From Neoarius graeffei (Eukaryota; Chordata; Actinopteri; Siluriformes; Ariidae): a stretch of DNA of 64,000 bases. The stretch covers positions 5,705,705 to 5,769,704 of the forward strand of contig NC_083583.1 of the NCBI RefSeq assembly GCF_027579695.1. The letters run 5' to 3'. The notes under the pieces are model-generated. The model saw only the letters and a list, made by a program, of their open reading frames with translations. It was not told the origin of the DNA and did not search any database. Both the position numbers and the translations under genes were made by a program. Every line of letters begins with the position of its first letter. Within the stretch, counting starts at the first letter, position 1. Positions 32,291 to 43,446 of this stretch are shown here, one piece after another.

Positions 32291-33332
32291 AGTGCACATC
32301 TTGGGTATATTTAGGCGCAAGATCGATGTAATTCTCTTATTTTATATTAAACTTTGGTCAAATATCTGTCATATTTTGCATTTTGTGCAATTTTTTTTAC
32401 CTTGCGCAATACCAGAAAAATTCAGTTGAAGTCAAGCCATTTGAGGCGAATTGGTCCGCCTCTGAAAAAACTTGGCATTTGGATTTCCCGGCAAACATTG
32501 ATTTCCGTGACGTCGCGTGCGGGACGCCTCCTTCTGAATCCTACGTCAGCGCTGGTTTGTTTATGACAAAACGACCTGGTGGTTTTCTGAAAATTTCTTC
32601 AACGTTATCGCGTAATTATTAAAATGGTTAACAGATGTATCGTAGGAGGGTGTAGCAACACCAAGCTTGATGGGATTAGTACTCATCGTTTCCCAAAAGA
32701 CCGGACAATGAGATAGAAATGGGAGCGCTTCGTGTGAGACACCCGGAAAAACTGGCAACATGCAACAGACCACAGCGTCATATGCGGGGCTCGCTTCATA
32801 AAGCTCGACGACTTTGAGAACTATTTGCAGTGGGAAATGGGCTTCAAGAAGCAACTTGATCTGAAAAAAGACGCAGTTCCATCTGTTAAAATGCCCAAAG
32901 CAACACCGTCTCCATCTGTGTCAGCGTCACCAAAGGAGCCAGCCGTGTTCGTCTCCCCTGACAGACGGCGAAGTGCCGCATCCACCGAGGCCCTCGAAGC
33001 CGAGGACCAAGCAGAGCCGAGAAAAAGACCAAGAAAATCGGCGATTCACAAGTTGACTGTTGCCAGGGTAAGAAATAAGAGAGACTATACTCTAAATTAG
33101 GTGTTCCCATGTTTGTCTCTCAGCCTGCTGGCGGATCCACACATGACGTCACGAATCTGGATCAATCTGGCTCCAGACTCCTTTGGGATTTTTCCAGACG
33201 CGTTTTATTTGATTTTTTTCTGCTGTAGACAGATGGCCTTGTGCAAAATGACCCTTCTGGATGAGTGTGTAAAGGGATGTACTTTCAGATAAAAAAAAAA
33301 AAAAACCACGAAATTGGTCCAGGATACGCACT
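32291..33332 (+). mobile_element. Second Kolobok-like element with THAP exon
   Basis: It begins AGTGCACATCTTGG after TTAA (32287-32290) and ends with the inverse of AGTGCGTATCCTGG before TTAA (33333-33336). It carries a THAP exon (32624-33068) ending at a GTAAGA donor. The ~1.04 kb length and lack of a catalytic region mark it as an internally deleted derivative. Its termini differ from the 16878-20275 element, so it is a separate family. Confidence 0.75.
32624..33068 (+). pseudogene. THAP-domain exon with two stops and a lost zinc ligand
   Basis: The ATG opens MVNRCIVGGC (C5, C10), THRFPKD, then in-frame stops at codons 31 and 38, KNWQHATDHS, and VICGARF, where C54 is present but the expected His at 57 is Arg. 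A Ser/Pro-rich and basic segment (about residues 85-148, including EPRKRPRKS) follows, then donor GTAAGA at 33069. The layout matches a THAP-type transposase first exon. The stops and the missing ligand make it a pseudogene. Confidence 0.8.
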
Positions 33333-33336
33333 TTAA

Positions 33337-35990
33337 ATGTGCAACACAGATGATCCAGTTCACTGTTCTGATGAAGACGATATACAGCATTCATCACTGT
33401 GAGCTGGATGGCTTGCTGCTAACCGAAGTCGTCCATGTCCGTCCATCACTTTCTCGGTCGAACAGATTGGTTGGTTCCGAACTCCAACTTCCTTTCTGAG
33501 TAAAATCGAACGCAGGCATTGTTGCGAACGGAGAGATGAAGAAAGGTCGGACTGCAGGATTCCTCCGCGTTCGAGGCAATCGCTTCTTTGTCGAAAAGCT
33601 GTCTGAAAACATCGTAAATCGTCATGGTGTTGTGTACTTTCGTAGAATATGAACACTTTCTCGCTTGCTAGTGTGAAAATACGATGAGGCCAAGCAAAAA
33701 CCTTTACTGTAAACCACGTTTGTAGTGGAACAAATTCAGAACCGATGAAAATAAAAAGGAGAGAATATGAACACTGAACTCTATACACCGTCCGTCCGTC
33801 CGTCCCTCCCTCCAGCGATCTGTCTCTCTCTCTCTCGCACGGCATCAGATTTGCACGAAGAAAGATGGTCTCAGGATTCAACTCCGAACTGCCCCAACAG
33901 GCCGGCTCGACAGCTCGCAGCAAGTGATTGATGTGAGAGATACCCATCCCCCATACACTCATTCAGCTCGGCTCTGTCTGTACATCTGTCTATCTACCCC
34001 CCCCTCCCTCCCTCCCTCCCTCCCTCCCTCTTCCCGTCTCGTTCTCGCTGCCACTCTGATGTTATCTCCACGTCTGTGTGTCTGTAGGCAGATGACGCAC
34101 TGTCTGACTGAATCCAGACAAAGAGACGGACTCATCAGCCGACAGACAATGGCAGAAAGGGTCCGAGTCACACGAGGGCGGAGACTTGGAGTGAGCGAGG
34201 GGGAGGCATTTACACACAAAACACACAAAAGAGACGGAGTATGCCCAAACTTTAAACATCAAGCTACAGGGTGGCCTTGGATTCATACCACTCATCTCTC
34301 AACACTCCCCCAGGACAGAGAGACAGATACCACACCACACACAGGAAACATTTGCATGGGTGGAGGCCCCTGTACCCTGTGCTGGTGCGAAAACTTTAAA
34401 ACACCTTTCAGAAGAAATGAATCAGCTGATCCACTGTGCGACTTTGTGCCATAATGCAAGTCCTCCATGTCTGATACAACAAAGATCCTCTTACGATAGA
34501 TCTGTGATTACAAAATGAACCATGAACAACAACGCGATCCAGAAAATCAGCTCGTTCTCACATACGCTCTTCAAACTGAGCTTCAAGTCACAAGAATCAT
34601 TTTTAAGATCCCGTTTCGCCGTCTCCGCTTGCATATCCGTAGCCATCCTGTAAATTTGGCGTCGTCCAGCGCCGTCCTCCTATTGGTCGCTTTTATCAGC
34701 ATTGTATCAGCGCTCACACCGAGATTTTAATAACAAATCTCAGACACAGACAAAACTTGTCTTCTTACCACTGGTCTCAGTGGCAATAAATCAGCCGTCG
34801 AGAACATGGACGCACCACATCCATGACCATGAGGATCTCAAACTCATGACCAAAGAATTTGGTCCATCCGTCAATCTTGGACCTCAAAAAACACAGCACA
34901 TGGCTCATCAACTTTGTTAAAATACTGACACGCCATCCAAACAACCCAAGTTAGCTCCAGGAAGAAGGAAAAAAAAAATCCAGGATCAGATATCACCAAG
35001 TCAAGTTCCTGGGAACGTAGCGAGTTCGAGGGTGCCATTAGTTTTATGGTAGTGAAACACGGAGAGAAAGTTGAGCGTGAACTTCGTCAGACGGCTTTGA
35101 AATGGAACGACGCGCAACTAAAGGTACGCAGTTTCCCCAGCGCTGTAAAGTTCTACAGGACGTAGTGAGCGTTTGTTTATAGTCAACAGGACGCCATCTT
35201 GGAAGTCAAAACGGAACTAAACATCAGCAAAAAGGTAAATAAAGGTAAAAACAGATCGAAGACTAAGTTACATAACAAAATTTCTAAATCCTGCAGAAAC
35301 AAAGTCCATCATTAAGCCGTACTTTTATTTAAACCCCTCCCCCGCATTAAGACCAGGATGATTCTGTGATCAGTTTGACCAATCAGTGCTCTGCATTATT
35401 TCTAGCTCCGCCCACACACCCTTGGTTCAGTTCTCCATGGATTTGTTAAGCAAACGTCATGCAAAAGAGCAGAAAAGCCTCAGGACGAGCCGTTCAGAAG
35501 AAACAGGCGTCTGTCTCAAAACAAAGCAAAAAAAAAAAAAAAAAAAGTTGTGAAATTCCGATTCTGATTGGTCGAGAGGTGTCAAGTCATTTTTTTTTTA
35601 TACCTGCAAATCACGTTTATGCTAATACACACGTTCTAGTACTTTAATCAGGTCTGTAGGAACAGTTCATTCACTGGGACGCGTTTGGAGAAAGCGTGGA
35701 AGGAGATGGTTGGTTGGTTGGTTGGTTGTTGAACCTTTATGGAAGGAGTCTCCAGTGTCAGTTGGAGGGAAAACTAAAAATCAAGTCACCAAGTTTTTCC
35801 AAAGTCCATTTTGCGGTTTCTCTGGAATCCAAGTGAGAACAGGAACCGTCTCGTCTCGAGGTTTTCATCCACAACTATAAACGGATGCGACGTTTGTTAA
35901 TATTACTGACTCTGCATTATCACACCATGCTGTCGTTAATTATTTTCTCACAGCAGCAAGATTTATGCGTCAAGAATTTAAAGGTGCTGA
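33337..35990. other. Mostly unique noncoding DNA in the presumed znf821 first intron(s)
   Basis: No element with readable ends. There are simple repeats at 33788-33816 (CCGT/CCCT) and 33998-34030 (CCCT)n, and a short A run at about 35528-35546. The open frames at 33360-33962 and 33924-34454 have no family features. A 59-codon minus-strand frame (33625-33446, starting MTIYDVFRQLFDKEA) looks protein-like but is unrecognised. Confidence 0.5.
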
Positions 35991-36053
35991 GTGCATTCTG
36001 GGTAAAATGTTCCAGCTCAATAGCTGTTGGAGTTTTGAGATGTTTCACTGCTG

Positions 36054-36056
<3 letters not shown>

Positions 36057-36118
<62 letters not shown>
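36057..36118. repeat. (CA)n microsatellite, about 31 repeats
   Basis: An uninterrupted run of CA dinucleotides. Long and therefore probably polymorphic. Confidence 0.98.
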
Positions 36119-36120
<2 letters not shown>

Positions 36121-36276
36121 GTATCCTGTGTGTAAATGTTTTGACGAGATAAAAAGCATCCTGCGTTTTACGATTCCGGAGATCGCCGAAGTGCGCAAGC
36201 AACAACATCACGTGACCAATATCACATAAGGCGTGTTTGTCCTACTTTCAACCAAAACAAGTCGGCATGGGCGAAC

Positions 36277-36531
36277 ATGACGGACTTGGCTCTCCCTCCA
36301 GCGGAAAAGAAAAGGAAGACCTGCCAAGTGAGTGCAACTGCAAGATAGAGCAAGGTTAGATGACGTCACTTTCCTAAATTGTTCTAGCTAGCGCTTAGCT
36401 ACCTTAGCCTTTGGGTGCATGGGCTCGACTCCACGGTAGCGAGTTGATGATTGAGTTCTACACCTAATGTTTTGATCTTACAGAGAAAGAAACGAGAACA
36501 CAAAAGCAGGAACAGAGAAAAGATAAATATT

Positions 36532-36532
<1 letters not shown>
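36277..36532 (+). pseudogene. Two-exon 5' fragment of a repeated fish ORF
   Basis: Exon 1 (36277-36327) encodes MTDLALPPAEKKRKTCQ and ends at donor GTGAGT. Exon 2 starts at 36484 after an acceptor CTTACAG and continues in phase with RKKREHKSRNREKINI before meeting the AT microsatellite. The joined N-terminus resembles a lysine/arginine-rich N-terminal sequence I recall from multicopy proteins in fish genomes, probably mobile-element encoded. The remainder is missing. Assignment is tentative. Confidence 0.4.

Positions 36533-36582
<50 letters not shown>
36533..36582. repeat. (TA)n microsatellite, left part
   Basis: The run continues at 37187-37258 on the far side of a MITE, so one AT tract was split by the insertion. 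Confidence 0.95.
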
Positions 36583-36585
<3 letters not shown>

Positions 36586-37182
36586 TGAGTGATTCCACGC
36601 TTATGGGTACTGAAATGGGGACATGAACTTATTCACCTAAAACCATTTCTTTTTTTACCATCAGGTCACAAAACATGTAATCTTTAATGAATGATATGTT
36701 AAAAGATAACTTTAATTTTCTGAGATGTAATAAAAACATATTTATATGCCAAAGTCAAGCCTATGAGTTCCAAAATGATGTCTGTTACATTACTTCTGTT
36801 ACGATTGTCCATCTCGCGTCTGTTACAAATTAATTACAGTCTAGCTCTATACCATGTTAATCTTATTGAAAGAATGTGTATGTTTATTCTACTACACATG
36901 TTTATTAATTATATTTGCTAAATCATCATCTTCCTATGTTTCAAAAAGTAATTCTACATTGTTAAAATTGAGAATCTATATGTCCATAACACTTCTGTTA
37001 CGTTCTGACTTTAGCATATAACTATGTTATTACATCTCAGAAAATTAAAGTTATCTTTTAACATATCATTCATTAAAGATTACATGTTTTGTGACCTGAT
37101 GGTAAAAAAAAAAGAAATGGTTTAGGTGAATTTTTAAAAATAAGTTCATGTCCCCATTTCAGTACCCATAAGCGTGGAATCA

Positions 37183-37186
<4 letters not shown>
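36586..37186. mobile_element. Palindromic MITE, copy 2
   Basis: Nearly identical to the element at 5686-6286, with the same ends TGAGTGATTCCACGC and inverse. It has inserted inside a TA microsatellite, as expected for an element that targets TA. Confidence 0.9.

Positions 37187-37258
<72 letters not shown>
37187..37258. repeat. (TA)n microsatellite, right part
   Basis: About 35 TA repeats directly after the MITE end. Confidence 0.95.
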
Positions 37259-37264
<6 letters not shown>

Positions 37265-37319
37265 ATGTAGAATAGAAAATTTTCACTCTGACACCCAACT
37301 TTTGAACATTATTAAAATT

Positions 37320-38095
37320 TTATTCTCGACAAACGTTTCGGCCTTCAGCCTTCTTCAGTGTCAAAAAACAACATGGTGCTATGGGCGTGGTCTTATATAT
37401 ACACAAATTTGTGAATTCTATACACTTCAAAATAAAAGACAAAGAAAAAATAAACTATTAATTACACAATTTAATAATTCAATATTATTAAAATTTATTA
37501 AAAAGAATGCGATTTTTAGATTTATATTCTTTTCGCTTGTTTAACCCATACGGGGCTAAAGTAAACAATTGCGATATCCAGTACGCTTCCCGATTTAGAA
37601 GCACGTTGTCTAAACTATCTTGAGCAGCGTTAACTATTGTTTCTATACAAATGAATTCAAAATCATTCAAATTATGGGGAGACTGATTAAAATGTTTGGC
37701 TACTTCACGTTTTTTTTTTTGTTTGTTTTTCATACTAGATTTATGGTTATGAAAACGTACTTTAAACTCTAGTACAAGAGCCAACATATTGGAGATTACA
37801 TTTACGGCAAGTTGCTAAATATACTATATTCCGGGAAGTACAGGAAAGATGTTAGCGAATTTTGTATTTCCTTCCGGTTACGGAGCTGACAAAGAAATTT
37901 GACTCTGCGAAAAAGTTATTACATAAATCGCATTTTTTGCTACACCTAAAGCAACCTTGTTCACGCCCTTGATTATTGACTTCTGTCACCACACTTGAGT
38001 TTAGAAGGCGCCAGAATATCCTTAAGATTTTTCAGCCTTCTAAAAGCCGAAATATTACTACTCTCCGGAAATACTTCTTGCATTAAAGTAGAGGA
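37320..38095 (-). pseudogene. Penelope-like element, 3' part with GIY-YIG endonuclease
   Basis: On the minus strand, frames joined across several frameshifts read: RRLKNLKDILAPSKLK (end of the reverse-transcriptase region), a cysteine cluster GCFRCSKKCDLC, YLATCRKCNLQYVGSCTR (the Y…YVG core of a GIY-YIG nuclease), FKVRFHNHKSSM, EVAKHF, and REAYWISQLFTLAPYGLN with the conserved Glu. This order matches fish Neptune/Poseidon-type Penelope elements. The 3' sequence CTGAAGAAGGCTGAAGGCCG (complement of about 37341-37360) is also typical. It is truncated at the 5' side and non-functional. In a live element the nuclease nicks the target for reverse transcription. Confidence 0.85.
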
Positions 38096-39398
38096 ATGCA
38101 AAACGCTGAGACAGACTGGTTGTTGGCTGACAGAGACTTTTTACTCCACTTATATATTTTATGTTTCACAGATCTATTCGCAAACATCAACCACAAATTA
38201 CATCCCCGCGACTCAAAACTCTCCGACGTCGATGTTGATGCAGAGTCACGATGTTTTCTTGGTGGTGTCGCCATCTTGGTGTGACACACCTCCATAGTTA
38301 TGCTAATTAGTTAAAGCTCCTCCCTCACGTTCAGCTGTTTCCTGTTTCCGTCGGGCCGTACTGTTTACCTCAAGAGGGATGAAAACTGTCCCAAAACGGA
38401 GAAAAGCGACCCTCAGGATATCAAAATGATCACGTCGTGTGTCCACATAACAGTGTTCTTGCGAGACAGAAGAATGCCATGCACAATTAAAAAAAAAAAA
38501 AAATCATTTAAAAAAAAAAAGTGAAAATTTCAGATGTACTGAAAGCTTACACGGATTCAGAAGTTGTTCAGGTTTGCTTGAGGAAATAAATTAGTCTTTA
38601 TATCTTTGTGTTAAATCAGTTTGGCCCAAATAATCACGGATGTGGCATACGACTGTAAAGTGAGATCAAAAATTAAATAAAACTAGAAATACTTTCAAAG
38701 TTACCAGTATAATGAACTAAATTAAACCTTTTTTTTTTTTTGCCTGAACACAATACAAACTAGATTCTGTTTCAGTTTCGGGTTGATTAAAACTATAACT
38801 TCATCAACTTACACCAAGTCTGATCTTTATCTCTTATATCCCAGCGTCATGCAGGTCCACGTGATGCATTTTATCTCGTCACATTTTTGGCGTGACTCAG
38901 TCACAGAAGCCTGCAGGGAATCAGTTCAGAGGATCAGCTCAAGATAGCTGATCTACAGAGCTCCGATACGAGTACAGCATCGATAACGTGGGGAAAAGCA
39001 GCATAGTTTTGACGCTAATCGTATTTCACGTCCAATAAAAGTCCCTTTGGTGTCAAATTTTTTTTTTTTTAAATTACGGTCAGGAAAAGCGCACATTTTT
39101 AACTCCACGTTCATCTGTAAGTATGAAACGCAGGCTTGTCACACTCGAGTCCAACTTGTGCTCTAATTTTCAGGACTCGTGACTTGACTTGGACTTCAGC
39201 ACTGATGACTTGGACTTGTGCATTAACTGTATTCGGACTCGTAAATTGGAGAAAAGGGTTTGGATTTTTGTAACACGCCAGAATAATTTGGCATGATATA
39301 CTTATATCGAGATTAATTTTGTACTAATTTCACGCAAGTGTCTCACACCTGCGCGTGTATCAGACAGACTCTTGGGTGCGCTCTGGACAGCACTCTCT
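38096..39398. other. Noncoding stretch, partly repeat-like
   Basis: A minus-strand frame (38265-38083, MATPPRKHRDSAS…) is open but has no recognised domain. Poly-A runs lie near 38489-38520. Around 39140-39270, GACTTGGACTT/GACTCG-type words resemble one end of a fish DNA repeat whose other end may be at about 40440-40502. Confidence 0.4.
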
Positions 39399-40032
39399 GG
39401 CTACATCCACACGACAACGAGATTTTTTTTTTAGCGGGTAAAAAAAATAATAATAATATATCGCGTCCACATGGGCAATGGATCAGTAAAATATCAGGTA
39501 CATATGGCAACGCAACGCTTGCTGAAAACGATGCAAGACACATGCCACACCTCTACGTGCGCTGTAAGACGGTCCCATTGGAGACACCAGAACAATAGAA
39601 GAAGTAGGACGCATGCGCATAAACCCCTTCTTCTACCCGGCGTGAAGCACTCACAGGAACAAACACACAACAACAAGAAGAAGATGGCTGCGACTACACA
39701 AGGAAAAACCGACTCTCTTGTCTAGACCGATGACGAGGTGGAGTTACTCCTGCGAGTTACTCTTGGGACCGCTATTGTTGCTGTTACGAATGATGCGCGC
39801 GAGAGTGCTGCTTGTTCTAGCCATGTGGTTGTGACATCATCGTAAACAAATCCGTTCTACTCATCCAGACGACTTCGCAACGGCGCCGTTGCCAGATTTT
39901 TCCACTCTGGAAACCATTCTCAAAAAACAGCGTTTTGGGGCACCCAAAACGCCGGTGCCGTGTGGACGACAGGCCGAAACGATAAAAAATGTTATCGGAT
40001 TCACCTGAATCTGCTGCCGTGTGGACAGGGCC
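39399..40032 (+). mobile_element. Harbinger-like non-autonomous element, TIR GGC(T/C)…TCCACACG
   Basis: The left end GGCTACATCCACACGACAAC and the inverse of the right end, GGCCCTGTCCACACGGCAGC, are imperfect inverted repeats. The interior encodes a short Myb/SANT-like relic on the plus strand (39684-39770). Flanks (ACTCTCT/TCTCTCT) give no clear duplication. Confidence 0.6.
39684..39770 (+). pseudogene. SANT-like accessory protein N-terminus with internal stop
   Basis: ATG opens MAATTQGKTDSLV, then TAG where a Trp (TGG) would fit, then TDDEVELLLRVTL: the first helix of a Myb/SANT-like domain in repeated fish proteins. The rest is missing. Probably a G-to-A change of the conserved Trp codon. 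Confidence 0.5.
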
Positions 40033-40154
40033 TCTCTCTCTCACGCGCAGGCGCTGTAAACGACTCACACCTGTACAGGATTAAGGCGCAATCAGCATGC
40101 TGATATAAAAACACTTACTTTGCGAAGTATTGAGTTACATTGCTGACATTACCG

Positions 40155-40300
40155 AGCCTTATTTCCTTGTTTGGGTTCCTGATCCCAGATTTCCTGTTTC
40201 ACCATTTTGCCTGCCGTTCTGGATTGTTTACCGTCTTCACTTGTATTAATAAACACACCTTCTGCACTTACATCCGTCTCCCAACCGTCTCTGACAGAAT
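40155..40300 (+). repeat. 3'-end-like repeat, TAATAAACAC … CTGCACTTACATCCG
   Basis: The sequence GATTGTTTACCGTCTTCACT through AATAAACACACCTTCTGC resembles a multicopy 3' tail in fish genomes. It contains an AATAAA signal. The family is not identified. Confidence 0.4.
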
Positions 40301-41094
40301 ACTTCACACTCCCTGATAAAGAGAAGCACATTCACCTGTTCATACGCCATGTTCAGGAACAAACTCATGTTAATGGCGCTGAAATGGACACCGTCACATG
40401 GTGCGGTTGGAGTCTTGGACTCTATTTTTTTTTTTTTTAAATGACTTGGACTTGAGACTGGATTCGGACTCGAGGTTTAGTGATTCGACTACAACACTGG
40501 TGAAACGTTCTCAAATCTGGAATAAAATCTTCCAGTAAACTCGACGCACTTTCAAACATGGACTGTTATCAAACTCTCAGTACTTCTGGTCTTATGAGAA
40601 TAAATCTAATCCTGGAGGGGGGGGAATTAAAATAAAAATAAACGGATAAAAATGTGTCATGTTGTTTGGAAGGGGGAAAAAAGAAACCCACTGATGAAGT
40701 TTTCTGGAAAACTGAAGAAATGTGTTTGTTTGGCGAACACTGATGGAAGGCGTCGCCAACGTCGGGGATTTGTCTCGCTCGGATATAAAAATAAAAGCTG
40801 GAGCTTTAAGTTTTCAGGACAGATGGAAGATTTCACACCTTTTTTTTTGAGATTTCTCAAGAAAGAATCAACAGATGAAAAAATTCAAGCTGATGTAACT
40901 GACGACTGTTTAAAGCTGCTGGAACACAAATCAGAACTAGAACTAACTTTTCATGGATGTTCCATGACATACAATGAAACTATAAAAAGGATAAAAAAGT
41001 ATGATGTATTGCTTATTCGTTCATTTAAAAAAAAAAACGCTGAGGTGTAAGGGGAATAAAGAACATTACTACAGGACTAATTCAGTCCTGAATT

Positions 41095-41410
41095 GCGGCA
41101 CGGTGGTGTCGTGGTTAGCACGGTCGCCTCACAGCAAAAAGGTTCTGGGTTCGAACCCAGCGGCCGGCGAGGGCCTTTCTGTGTGGAGTTTGCATGTTCT
41201 CGCCGTGTCTGCGTGGGTTTCCCTCACAGTCCAAAGATGTGCAGTTAGGTTAATATGGAGTGGCCTTGGGCTGAAGTGCCCTTGAGTGAGGTACCGAACC
41301 CCTGACTGCTCCCTGGGAGCTGCAGTATGGCTGCCCACTGCTTCAGATGGGTTAAATGCACAGGATGAATTTCACTGTGCTTCAAGTGCGCATGTGACAA
41401 ATAAAGGTTT
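41095..41410 (+). mobile_element. tRNA-derived SINE, family 2 (copy C)
   Basis: The tRNA-like head is shared with family 1 (GCGGCACGGTGGTGTCGTGG), but the 3' half differs: CCTTGGGCTGAAGTGCCCTT, GATGGGTTAAATGCA and TGTGACAAATAAAGGTTTC. Same type as copies M and R. Confidence 0.9.
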
Positions 41411-41444
41411 CTTTTTTTTTTGAGATTTCTCAAGAAAGAATCAA

Positions 41445-41649
41445 CACTGAAAAAAAAAAGTCATTGAATTTACTTAATTTTAATGCGTACATCGGTCCCA
41501 CACAATCCAATTGTGTAAGCTTAAAGTGATTTCATCCCCTTAATGTTATTGTGTAAGGTTAAAGTTATTTTCAGCTTACACAATTGGATTGTGTGGGACC
41601 GATGTACGCATTAAAATTAAGTAAATTCAATGACTTTTTTTTTTCAGTG
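41445..41649. mobile_element. Palindromic MITE, ends CACTGAAAAAAAAAA
   Basis: Arms of ~90 bp (landmark GCGTACATCGGTCCCACACA and inverse) surround a short centre. It interrupts the second copy of the 40.8-41.8 kb duplication at …GAATCAA / AACAGA, so it inserted after the duplication. Confidence 0.9.
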
Positions 41650-42743
41650 AACAGAGGAAAAAATCAAAGCCGGTGTAACTGACGGCTGGAACACAAAGCA
41701 GAACTTTGTCATGGATGTTCCAAGACATACGATGAAACTATAAAAAAAAAAAAAAAAAAGTATGATGTATTGTTCATTCGTTTTTAATCGCTGAGGTGTA
41801 AGAGGAATAAAGAACACTACAGGACTAATTCGGTCCAAATAGAGTTTTTGACTTCTCTTATGATTTCAGAGCTACGATTCAAGACGGATTTGGATGCGAG
41901 TGCTTTTGTGCGTAAAGACAAACTCATCAAATAAAGTGTTTAACAAAGAATTAACTTGCATAAAGAAGAAAATTAACCAGTAGTTGATGGGTTTTTCGGT
42001 TCCTGAGCTGAGAGAGAGATGATGATGATGATCATCCTGTCCTGCTCTGTCCATCCTGAGGAGTGCATGAGGCTTTGCTTTACCCAAAGCTGGAGGATTA
42101 ATGATAGAATTAGATTTTACATTAAAAATAGAAGTAAAATGTTGGTGGTTTCTGAATCTTCTAGGAACAGAGGCAGGGTGAGAGAGGAGCAATGCGGATG
42201 TGGGTTAGACATCAGGTCCTGCCTAGAAATACGAGTTCATTAAAGAAATATATTTCAGGCAATCATCTCATTCTGACATTGGGAATAAAATGTTTACACT
42301 ACCTGTGATACCTACAATTCACTTTGAAAGGGTTGGTCTGTTTTCGTCTGGACATATTATCATTCTCCAGCTGGGAAGAAAAAAATCCTGCCTCCTCCTC
42401 CTTCTTTTTCTGACAGTCGATTAATTCGATTATATTTTGATCCAGATCGGAATAAAACCAGCCTTTTAAAGGAGACTGTGAAGAAAGGAAAGGGAAATAT
42501 CAGCGCCAGTGAAGGCAGCATTGACACTCCAGCAGGCTGCTTCACCTCCTCTCTCTCTCTCTCTCTCTCTCTCTCACTTCACCCAGCAAAACCCGAATAT
42601 TCCTCCGAACCGACTCCTCAAGCGGCTCCTTTCCAACCGCATCCTGTTCAGACGCTTATCATTAAAATTTCACCTCATTTTCGGGTCAAAAAACAACCCC
42701 AAACCACCTAAAAACACCGGCTGAAATGGCAGATGTTCCTCAC

Positions 42744-42905
42744 TGAGAAGCTCTAAGTCGCTCTGCGGTGAGCCAGCGCCGCCATTCACTGCTGTTTTCA
42801 TTTCCCGAAGTGCATTATGGGATACCCAGCGTCGCCTCAAGCTGAGCAGACGCCATATTAGCCGAGGTTGTCGTACGTCGATGCGGCCGCCATTTTGGAA
42901 AGGTC
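42744..42905 (-). promoter_or_regulatory. znf821: Candidate znf821 promoter and noncoding first exon
   Basis: The minus strand has CAAAATGGCGGCCGC and AATATGGCGTC (YY1-type elements in sense orientation) and GGGTATCCCATAATGCA, similar to a ZNF143/Staf site. Further on is a donor, CTCA|GTGAGG, with the exon end at 42744. Position and strand fit znf821. No coding sequence links it to the known exons, so this is inference. Confidence 0.35.
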
Positions 42906-42974
42906 AACGTTTGCTAGCAAGTCCAGAGAACCGTGGACCTGCCTTGAAACTTGCTTTTTAATTGAACTGATTGT

Positions 42975-43287
42975 CAGTTCATTATCTCTAGCCGCTTTAT
43001 CCTGTTCTACAGGGTCCCAGGACAAGTCGCCAGGGCATCACAGGGCTGACACATAGACAACCATTCACACTCACATTCACACCTGCGCTCAATTTAGAGT
43101 CACCAGTTAACCTAACCTGCATGTCTTTGGACTGTGGGGGAAACCGGAGCACCCGGAGGAAACCCACGCGGACACGGGGAGAACATGCAAACTCCGCACA
43201 GAAAGGCCCTCGCCAGCCCCGGGGCTCGAACCCGGACCTTCTTGCTGTGAGGCGACAGCACTAACCACTACACCACCGTGCCGCCCC
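42975..43287 (-). mobile_element. tRNA-derived SINE, family 1 (copy D, internally deleted)
   Basis: Duplicated flanks TGAACTGATTGT (42963-42974) and TTAACTGATTGT (43288-43299) show a genuine insertion. It lacks ~60 bp of the 3' body. It forms the left boundary of the 43.3-44.5 kb duplicated block. Confidence 0.9.
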
Positions 43288-43446
43288 TTAACTGATTGTT
43301 TTGTTGTCAAATTTAATTTAATTTTTCATATATTCATGGGACTACAGTTGTCGTGAACAGTTTTGCGCTCGGCTTTCCATCAGTGGGGGGTTTATAGCAT
43401 CAACGAAGCTGACTGTATGTTAAAACTGTTAATCATGTTAATCATG

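Larger units (their letters stand above)
40841..41832. repeat. Direct duplication flanking a SINE, about 250-bp unit
   Basis: GAGATTTCTCAAGAAAGAATC AAC through GACTAATTC(A/G)GTCC occurs at about 40848-41090 and again at 41421-41837. The first is uninterrupted except for drift; the second is interrupted by a palindromic MITE (41445-41649) and has lost ~40 bp. SINE copy C lies between them. An open frame of 132 codons (40652-41050) overlaps the first copy but is unrecognised. Confidence 0.75.

Noticed and set aside
33360-33962. 200-codon minus-strand open frame
   Set aside because: No domain, no splice context, overlaps simple CCGT/CCCT repeats.
33924-34454. 176-codon plus-strand open frame
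   Set aside because: Begins in low-complexity CCCT repeat and has no recognisable domain or composition typical of a protein.
34741-34915. Minus-strand exon candidate ending at a GTAAGAAG donor
   Set aside because: No frame stays open to the donor with a sensible peptide, and the phase does not match the next znf821 exon.
35885-36229. 114-codon frame spanning the CA microsatellite
   Set aside because: Open only because CA repeats encode Thr-His; flanks are not protein-like.
40652-41050. 132-codon plus-strand open frame
   Set aside because: Partly inside a duplicated noncoding unit whose second copy is not open; no family features.
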